Shown piece by piece: positions 58,486-64,000 of a stretch of 64,000 bases of DNA (the stretch's first letter is position 1; every line of letters starts with the position of its first letter). A program made the position numbers and the translations under genes. Below the pieces are notes generated by a model, which had not been told where the DNA came from, searched no databases, and saw nothing but the letters and a program-made list of their open reading frames with translations. Origin of the DNA: Pseudofrankia coriaricola (GTDB lineage Bacteria > Actinomycetota > Actinomycetes > Frankiales > Frankiaceae); NCBI RefSeq assembly GCF_001854805.1, contig NZ_MBLO01000259.1:62001-126000 (forward strand), written 5' to 3'.

Positions 58486-60577
58486 CGCCGGTGACCTCGC
58501 TCGCTGGGCCACGATGCCCCGGGGCGCCGGCCCCGCCGTCACTCGTGGAACCGGCGGGGCCGGCCGGCACCGGATCGCCGGCGGCCTCCGCCGGTCCCGC
58601 GGCCGCCGGCTCCGCCTGGGCCGTCGCCCCCGCGGGCTTCCCCGAATCCGCGGCCACACCCTCCCGCTGGGCCGCACGGCCCGGGCCGGCCTGGACGGGT
58701 ATCCGGAGCGCGTCGGCCGGCCGGACCGGCTGTGCCGCGACCGACTCCAGCCAGCCGTTCAGCGCGGCCAGCGCCCACACATGCGACCAGCGCGCCGCCG
58801 CCCGGTCCGCGGCGTCGAGCACGTCATGGCCGGCCACCGAGTCGACGTACGCCCACACCGGCGCGCCCGGGTCGCGGACGGCCTCGACCAGCCCGCGTAG
58901 CGGGCCCGAGCACGTCCACGCCGCCATCGGCACGGAGAACCCCTGCTTGGGCTGGCTGGCGACGTCCGTGAGCACCGGGTCGGCGATCGCGGCGGCGAAG
59001 GCCGCCTTGCCGACCGGGCGGCGGTGCGCCGCCGCTGTCGCCGCGGTCAGGAAGGGCAGATCGACAAACGGCACCCGCACCTCGACGGAATGCGCCATCG
59101 AGAAGGCGTCGGTGTCCGGCAGCAGCGTGGCGCCGAGGTAGAGATCGAGCTCCGCCCGGGTGAGGGCCCAGGAGGACCGCAGCCCCACCAGCTCCTCGGG
59201 GCAGCGCAGGTAGCCGAGCCGGTCGGGCGGCGCCCCGGTCGCCGCGACCACCCGCGGCAGCGGCCAGACCGCGCGGGTGAGCAGGTCCAGCTCCCACGCC
59301 GAGCGCGGGCCGTCGGCCGCGAGCAGCGCGCGGCCCTTCGAGGAGTCCGACACCCGGCGGGCCGCGGCGTCCGCGAGTGCGTCCACCGCCGGCCGCAGCG
59401 GCGGGCGGCGTAGCCGGTCGAGGGCGCGCAGCGGCGCGAGCGCCCGCAGCAGCCGGAAGTGCCGGTACCCGCCCAGCGCCTCATCTCCGCCGAGGCCGGA
59501 CAACGCGACCTTGAACCCGGCGTCCCGCACGGCCCGGCACACCACCCAGCTGTTCAGCCCATCGATGGTCGGACGCTGCATGTGCCGGAAGAAGCCGTCG
59601 AGGTCGGCGTCGGCCAGCCGGGGCTCGACGACACGGTGCCGGTGCCCGTAGGCGGCGGCCGTCGCCGCCGCGCGCGGCGCCTCGTCGACGCCCGGCATGC
59701 CCGGCTCGGCCGCGACGGTGAGGCAGGTCACCGTCGTGCCGAGCTCGCGCACCGCCCAGGCAAGCGCGGTGGAGTCCGTCCCGGCGGACAGCAGCAGCGA
59801 GGTCGGGACGTCCGCTCCGAGGTGCGCGGCGACCGTCTCGAGCAGCGCCTCACGCAGCCGGGGTCCGCGCAGGCGCGGCGCGGGGGGCGCGGCGCCGAGA
59901 GCGTCGTCGTCCGCGCTGTCGGCGCCGATCTCGCCGCGGGTACACCCGCCATGTTCGTCGAAGGCGATCCACCAGCCGGCCGGAACGGCCTCGATGCCCT
60001 CGAACGGGCAGTCGTCGCCGCCGAGGGCGCCCAGATGCAGGAACCGGGCGACCGCCTCCGCGCGGACCGGTGGGATCGGGCCGAGGCCGACCAGCGGACG
60101 CAGCTCCGAGGCGAACGCGACCGTGCCGTCCGGGCAACGGCGCACGTACAGCGGCTTGATACCCAGTCGGTCCCGGCCCAGCAGAAGCCGCCGGCGGCGC
60201 AGGTCGACGGCCGCGAAGCCGAACATCCCGCGTAGCCGGCCGAGCGCGCCGACGCCGTGCCGCTCGAGCAGGGCCGGGATGACCCGCCCGTCGCTGCCGG
60301 GCACGCCGTCGACGCCGAGCCAGCGGGCCAGCTCGAGATGGTTGTAGATCTCCCCGTTGAAGACGGCGGCGACACCGCCGCCCGGGGAGGTGATTGGTTG
60401 ATTACCTTCGGTAGTCGGCGTCACGATGGCCAGCCGGGCTATGCCGAGCGTCGCCGGGCCCACCCGGCGCACCGTGCTGTGGTCGGGACCTCGGTGACTC
60501 TGCCGGCCGACGAGCCAGCGGACCCGGCCCTCGGCCCGGCCCTCGTCGGGATCAAGCACTCCGGCGATTCCACACAT
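58475..60577 (-). CDS. asnB: Glutamine-hydrolysing asparagine synthase-like protein
   Basis: Transfers amide nitrogen from glutamine to an aspartate or other carboxylate, with ATP. The N-terminal glutaminase half starts MCGIAGV, with Cys2 the nucleophile, then SHRGPDH, AVFNGEIYNHLELA and RGMFGFAAVDLRRRRLLLGR. The C-terminal ATP-pyrophosphatase half has LLLSAGTDSTALAWAV (Ala replaces the second Gly of the SGGxDS loop), ALSGLGGDEALGGYRHF, and VEVRVPFVDLPFL. The ~80-residue Ala/Pro-rich C-terminal tail is unusual. Such genes occur often in polysaccharide loci, where they probably amidate sugar acids. The ATG at 60577 has no clear ribosome binding site. The 3' end overlaps the GT4 gene tail by 11 bases. 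Confidence 0.92.
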   Translation of the reverse strand: MCGIAGVLDPDEGRAEGRVRWLVGRQSHRGPDHSTVRRVGPATLGIARLAIVTPTTEGNQPITSPGGGVAAVFNGEIYNHLELARWLGVDGVPGSDGRVIPALLERHGVGALGRLRGMFGFAAVDLRRRRLLLGRDRLGIKPLYVRRCPDGTVAFASELRPLVGLGPIPPVRAEAVARFLHLGALGGDDCPFEGIEAVPAGWWIAFDEHGGCTRGEIGADSADDDALGAAPPAPRLRGPRLREALLETVAAHLGADVPTSLLLSAGTDSTALAWAVRELGTTVTCLTVAAEPGMPGVDEAPRAAATAAAYGHRHRVVEPRLADADLDGFFRHMQRPTIDGLNSWVVCRAVRDAGFKVALSGLGGDEALGGYRHFRLLRALAPLRALDRLRRPPLRPAVDALADAAARRVSDSSKGRALLAADGPRSAWELDLLTRAVWPLPRVVAATGAPPDRLGYLRCPEELVGLRSSWALTRAELDLYLGATLLPDTDAFSMAHSVEVRVPFVDLPFLTAATAAAHRRPVGKAAFAAAIADPVLTDVASQPKQGFSVPMAAWTCSGPLRGLVEAVRDPGAPVWAYVDSVAGHDVLDAADRAAARWSHVWALAALNGWLESVAAQPVRPADALRIPVQAGPGRAAQREGVAADSGKPAGATAQAEPAAAGPAEAAGDPVPAGPAGSTSDGGAGAPGHRGPASEVTGVSG

Positions 60578-60890
60578 GGATACTCAGCGTATTCGAACGA
60601 TCTCAGATTGCAAGGAGGTGTATCGCGTACCAGCGGTCCGCCAACTCAGGCACGTCGGATCGACCGCGCAACGCACCCGACCGCGCCGGCCGACAGCCCC
60701 GCGCCGCGGCGACAACGACCGCGACGCCCGCGACGCCCGCGACGCCCGCGCCTGGAGACATTGCGGATACCAGGCAACACGCCTGCCAGCAAGTCTCGGG
60801 TCGACAGCCGGATGGCTCTAGGCTGATTACCGAACGTATCTAAACGGCGACACATTCGCCGTGTCTCCCGCCTGGAGGGTCGAGCGTGCG
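60578..60890. other. Divergent region, asparagine synthase / GT2
   Basis: About 310 bases with no gene. The left part is AT-rich (CAGCGTATTCGAACGATCTC). GCGACGCCC is repeated three times at 60721-60747. A purine-rich GGAGGG before 60891 is the GT2 ribosome binding site. Confidence 0.55.
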
Positions 60891-61910
60891 ATGAGCCTGC
60901 GGACAAACGCCCCGCGCACCGCTGACGGCCGCGAGAAAGCCGGTGGCGCGGACGACGCTACGGACCCGCCACCGGTCAGCGACGCGTTCGGCACCCCGGA
61001 TTCGGCGGCCGTCGGACCACGGACGACCGCCGTCATCGTGCACTGGGGGCCGACCGAGCCCACCGTGGAACTCGCCCGCCGGCTCGAGGCCATGCCAGCG
61101 GTGACCGAGGTGGTCGTCGTCGCCAACGACGGAGCCCGCCGGCCCGACGACGTGCCGCCGGCCACCGCCTGGCTCGTCCCCGGCGCCAATCTCGGCTTCG
61201 CCGGCGGCTTCCGGTTCGGCGCCGACGCCCGGCCGGACACCGACGTCTACCTGCTGCTCAACAACGACGTGCGGCTGCCCGAGCGCACGGTCGTGGCCTG
61301 CCTCGACCTCATCTCGCGCCCCGGGGTCGGCATCGTCGGGCCGACCCTGCTCAACGCGGACGGGATCCACCCCGGTGCGGACCGGCTGACCCCGCTGTTC
61401 GCGGTACCGCGCCGACGGCGCCGGGGGCGCCCCGAGCCGGCGGACGTCGCGTTCGTCACCGGCGCGATCCTGTTCGTGCGGGCCGAATGTCACCGCCAGG
61501 TGCCGATGGACACCCGCTACTTCCTCGTCTACGAGGAGACCGACCTGGCGCGCCGCGCCGCCGCCGCCGGCTGGCGGGTCATGATCAGCCCCTACCAGGC
61601 CTGGCACACCGGCGGCGGAACCATCCCCAGCACCAGCTACGTCTACTACTCGACGCGCAACCGGCTCTGGTTCGCGCGGATCCACGGCCGTCCCTGGCAG
61701 GCCGGCGCGGCCGCTGTCTGGCTGGCACTCGTCAGGCTGCCCCGTTCCGCTGGCGCCAACCTGCTCCGCGGACGTGGGCTGGCCTCCTGGCGGTACGCCT
61801 GGCACGGCCTGCGTGACGGCATCGGGCCGCTGCCGTCGGCCGACTCCCCCTTGCCGGACGAGCCACGGCCCGCGCGCTGGGAACGCCGAGCGGACCGCGC
61901 CCGGCCGTGA
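60891..61910 (+). CDS. Glycosyltransferase family 2 (rhamnosyltransferase-like)
   Basis: A GT-A-fold transferase. TTAVIVHWGPTEPTVELARR opens the domain, VVVVANDGARRPDD and VPGANLGFAGGFRFGA follow. LLLNNDVRLPERTV contains the metal-binding NND motif, and VGPTLLNADGIHPG, VTGAILFVRAECHRQV and FFLVYEE-like RYFLVYEETDLARRAA complete the family pattern. The ATG at 60891 has TGGAGGG about 12 bases upstream; a GTG at 60861 is possible but less likely. The first ~45 residues are variable and hydrophilic. It lies divergent to the asparagine synthase gene. The element at 61921 follows its stop by ten bases. Confidence 0.92.
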   Translation: MSLRTNAPRTADGREKAGGADDATDPPPVSDAFGTPDSAAVGPRTTAVIVHWGPTEPTVELARRLEAMPAVTEVVVVANDGARRPDDVPPATAWLVPGANLGFAGGFRFGADARPDTDVYLLLNNDVRLPERTVVACLDLISRPGVGIVGPTLLNADGIHPGADRLTPLFAVPRRRRRGRPEPADVAFVTGAILFVRAECHRQVPMDTRYFLVYEETDLARRAAAAGWRVMISPYQAWHTGGGTIPSTSYVYYSTRNRLWFARIHGRPWQAGAAAVWLALVRLPRSAGANLLRGRGLASWRYAWHGLRDGIGPLPSADSPLPDEPRPARWERRADRARP

Positions 61911-61920
61911 AAGATCCGGA

Positions 61921-62027
61921 CTAGAGGGCCAAAGGGCGTGCGAAAATGATCTTCCTTCGCACGCCCGGCCGGGGTTCCTGCCGGATCGCGAAGCGATCTG
62001 GGAGGTCCGGTTGTCCCCAGGATCACT
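61921..62027. repeat. Copy D of the two-hairpin repeat, opposite orientation
   Basis: Reverse complement of copy A at 48182-48286. It contains GGGCGTGCGAAAATGATC with TTCGCACGCCC, then CGGATCGCGAAGCGATCTGG, then TTGTCCCCAGGATCACT. It sits between the 3' ends of the convergent GT2 and polymerase-like genes, where its hairpins would work as a bidirectional terminator. Confidence 0.92.
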
Positions 62028-62034
62028 CGCTGGT

Positions 62035-63612
62035 TTATGCCACCACCGGACGCCGACGGTAGACGAACCGGCAGGCGAGGACCACCACGCCGACCTTGAT
62101 GGGCAGCAACACCACCAGGTCCGACACGCTCGTCTCCGTGGTCAGCAACAGGGTGAACAGGGACGCGAACAGGGCGGTCAGCCGTAGGTCGCGCCCGGGG
62201 TGCAGGGTCTCGTCCACGAATCGGCAGACCGCGCCCAAGAGAGCCGACCCGACGAGCATCACGAGGAGCCCGCCGTAACGGAACAGGTCGGCCTGCGGCG
62301 AAATCCCGGCCGAGGTGTACAGGCCAGGAGGGGTTTCGTAGTACTCCTGGCTGAAGGTGTAGCCGGCGGTCCGGACCGGCTTGCCCGGCCACAGCGCGCG
62401 CGGCACCCAACCCAGCACTGTGCCGCTGACCAACTCGAAGGTACCCCGGTACGGAACCACTTCCGGGGTCTTCTGGACGACGACGGCGAGGCTGTCAACA
62501 GACCGGACGCGGTCGGCGAGATAGTCGGCGGAGTCGGTGAGGGTGTTGTGCGACTGCTCATCGTCGCGACCGCCGCCTTCGATCGTCTGAGTCAAGATCT
62601 GAGGGGCGGCGGCTATCGCCGCCGACGGCGAGAGGTTCTGGTCCGCGTGTGGCCGGACGGTCTGCCGATACGTGGCGTTGTACGGCACGACGACGAACAT
62701 CAGAACGGCTGCGGCGCCGAGCAGCCAGCGCAGGGGCAACCGGCCGCGAACAATGGCGAAGCTCATGCACACGGCGAGCAAGGTGAACACGAACTGTCCC
62801 TTCACCCCGCTGAGCAGCCCGAAGCCGATCTCGGTCCCCAACAGGACCAGAAAGAGCGTCCGCTGGCGCGCGCCGCCGGATCGCGCCAGCTCGACCGCCG
62901 CGATGACGAGTGCCGGGAGACCGAGGCTGGCGGCATATTCCAGGATCTGCGCATATCTTGACGAGTTGCTGACGAGTTGGGACGGGTCGGCCAGATAGCC
63001 GAACCGCCCGATGGCAATCTGGGTAAGGCGGGCCGCGACGGCCACACCGGCGAGCGCCCACACGGCGACCGGGCGGTATCTTCCGCCACCTTTGCCGTCA
63101 CGCTCCGATGTCGCGAGGGCGGCCAGCGAATGCCCGGCGCGAAATGCGAGCCCGCCGGGACCAACCAGGTATCCGATCGTCCAGAGCGGCACCCCCAACC
63201 CGAGGAGTGCCAGAGCGTACGCCACACTCGACGGGCCGATGACGGCCAGTACGCCGGCCTGCGGGGTTCGCCATGTAATCGATGTGAGTCCCAACGTCAC
63301 CGCGGACAGCAGTAGGTACCACGGCCCCAGCCGGAACTGGTACAGACCGTACCCTCGGCCGTAGCGGCTACCGATCAACGCGACGGCGGCCAGGTATTCG
63401 ACCGTGAGAGCAATCGACCGCAGCACCACCCGTTCAGGGACAGCCATGTAGGTAGCGGCGTCCACTCCCCACAGGACGATCGCCACCGCGGCCACCGCGG
63501 CCCACGCTGGCGAACCCGCGCGGCGCGCCGCGTCCAGGGGCCCGGGAGAACCCTTCCATGCTTCGGGCCTGGTCGGAGACGGCGAGACTGTGTGGATGCT
63601 TGTGGCGGTCAC
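62035..63612 (-). CDS. Polytopic membrane protein, O-antigen-polymerase-like
   Basis: A large integral membrane protein of 525 residues with about ten to twelve hydrophobic segments, including AAVAAVAIVLWGVDAATYMA, LLLSAVTLGLTSITW, VLAVIGPSSVAYALALLGLG, LLGAAAVLMFVVVPY and a C-terminal cluster ending VGVVVLACRFVYRRRP. A long hydrophilic loop (about residues 330-430) is typical of Wzy-like polymerases or O-antigen ligases. No exact family was assigned. The start is GTG at 63612, overlapping the stop of the upstream glycosyltransferase (GTGA at 63609-63612). The most likely role is polymerisation or ligation of exopolysaccharide units. Confidence 0.82.
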   Translation of the reverse strand: MTATSIHTVSPSPTRPEAWKGSPGPLDAARRAGSPAWAAVAAVAIVLWGVDAATYMAVPERVVLRSIALTVEYLAAVALIGSRYGRGYGLYQFRLGPWYLLLSAVTLGLTSITWRTPQAGVLAVIGPSSVAYALALLGLGVPLWTIGYLVGPGGLAFRAGHSLAALATSERDGKGGGRYRPVAVWALAGVAVAARLTQIAIGRFGYLADPSQLVSNSSRYAQILEYAASLGLPALVIAAVELARSGGARQRTLFLVLLGTEIGFGLLSGVKGQFVFTLLAVCMSFAIVRGRLPLRWLLGAAAVLMFVVVPYNATYRQTVRPHADQNLSPSAAIAAAPQILTQTIEGGGRDDEQSHNTLTDSADYLADRVRSVDSLAVVVQKTPEVVPYRGTFELVSGTVLGWVPRALWPGKPVRTAGYTFSQEYYETPPGLYTSAGISPQADLFRYGGLLVMLVGSALLGAVCRFVDETLHPGRDLRLTALFASLFTLLLTTETSVSDLVVLLPIKVGVVVLACRFVYRRRPVVA

Positions 63613-64000
63613 AGGACGGCCTCGAGCAGCGCGGTGAGCCGATGCCCGTACGTGTGTTCGGAATGGCTGCGCAGAGACCCGGCATCGCCGACCGCGCGGG
63701 CCGCAGCCGGGTCGTCCGAACACCATTTGATCCGCGCCAACAGCTCGTCGAAGGTGCTGAAAACAAGAACCTCGCTTCCCTCGTCGAACAACGCGGGCAG
63801 CGTCTCCCGGCGCTCGCACAGGACGGCGCCCCCACACGCCGTCGCCTCGAACAGCCGACAGTTCACGCTCTGCATCTCCGCCGGGTGCAGCGCGTTGACG
63901 ACGGCGCGCGCCCCGCGGAACACCGCGGCCTTCTCCTCGCCGACCACGTAGCGCCCGGCGTGGCGGCCAGCCAGTCGAGGTTCACGAAGCCAGCGGGGTA
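63609..64000 (-). CDS. Glycosyltransferase, CgeB-like C-terminal part (cut by the window edge)
   Basis: The frame is open to the right edge without a start, so only the C-terminal ~130 residues are seen. AVFRGARAVVNALHPAEMQS and VNCRLFEATACGGAVLCERR match the C-terminal domain of CgeB/spore-maturation-type glycosyltransferases, and LPALFDEGSEVLVFSTFDEL follows; a helix-rich tail ends at LTALLEAVL. The stop overlaps the start of the polymerase-like gene by four bases (GTGA), so they are co-translated. The missing 5' end lies beyond the window. Confidence 0.85.
   Translation of the reverse strand, partial: PRWLREPRLAGRHAGRYVVGEEKAAVFRGARAVVNALHPAEMQSVNCRLFEATACGGAVLCERRETLPALFDEGSEVLVFSTFDELLARIKWCSDDPAAARAVGDAGSLRSHSEHTYGHRLTALLEAVL

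Overview
The window is very GC-rich, densely coded actinobacterial chromosome. GC-rich third positions, frequent GTG starts, a DUF574-type methyltransferase, a DUF1918 protein, a prokaryotic GPP34 protein, an SPFH protein with a ribbon-helix-helix partner, a calpain-like protease and abundant GC-rich intergenic repeats suggest a filamentous actinomycete, most like Frankia and its relatives. This placement is inferred from gene content, not from a marker gene. No rRNA, tRNA, CRISPR array, transposase, integrase or replication origin was found.

Layout. 0-34 kb holds mostly single genes or short operons: a GH15 glucosidase or trehalase, a methyltransferase, a rhomboid protease with an N-terminal zinc finger, a cyclophilin, a long disordered membrane-anchored protein, a GMC-type flavin oxidoreductase with an in-frame 60-bp tandem repeat, a winged-helix protein, an AlkB-like dioxygenase, a calpain-like cysteine protease, a thiolase, a PAP2 membrane phosphatase, DUF1918, ahcY, an MMPL exporter, a double GNAT enzyme, an amidase, an orphan LuxR-type regulator, a GPP34/RHH/SPFH cluster, an adenosine deaminase-like enzyme, glycerate kinase, a YjbR protein and a second GNAT. 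Several convergent gene pairs share strong hairpins. About 35-38 kb, on the minus strand, holds a small Cys-rich protein, a methyltransferase, a DUF4232 lipoprotein and a PP2C phosphatase.

From 38.2 kb to the right edge lies a large exopolysaccharide locus. Minus-strand genes (38.2-47.8 kb) encode an RmlD-like reductase, a GT4 glycosyltransferase, a Wzz/BY-kinase chain-length regulator, a WecC-type dehydrogenase, a WecB-type epimerase and a fused alcohol dehydrogenase/Gfo-Idh oxidoreductase. A divergent plus-strand set (48.1-58.5 kb) encodes GT4, an SDR, a heparinase II/III-like protein, a DUF362 protein, a CapK-like adenylate-forming enzyme, another glycosyltransferase, a small ORF and another GT4. 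Four ATGA or GTGA junctions and one 8-base overlap suggest tight translational coupling. An asparagine synthase, a GT2, a polytopic polymerase-like protein and a truncated CgeB-like glycosyltransferase complete the locus. WecB and WecC would supply UDP-ManNAc and UDP-ManNAcA, the glycosyltransferases would build the repeat unit, and the BY-kinase and polymerase would control chain length. No flippase or initiating sugar-phosphate transferase lies in the window.

The repeats are the most distinctive feature. (i) A GC-rich element occurs immediately 3' of several stop codons and forms a ~200-bp long inverted repeat between the adenosine deaminase and glycerate kinase genes. (ii) A ~105-bp element with two hairpins occurs near 48.2, 49.0 and 62.0 kb; the first two copies are translated inside a glycosyltransferase gene and the third lies in the opposite orientation. 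(iii) A ~98-bp tandem pair near 6.4 kb has a diverged copy near 26.0 kb.
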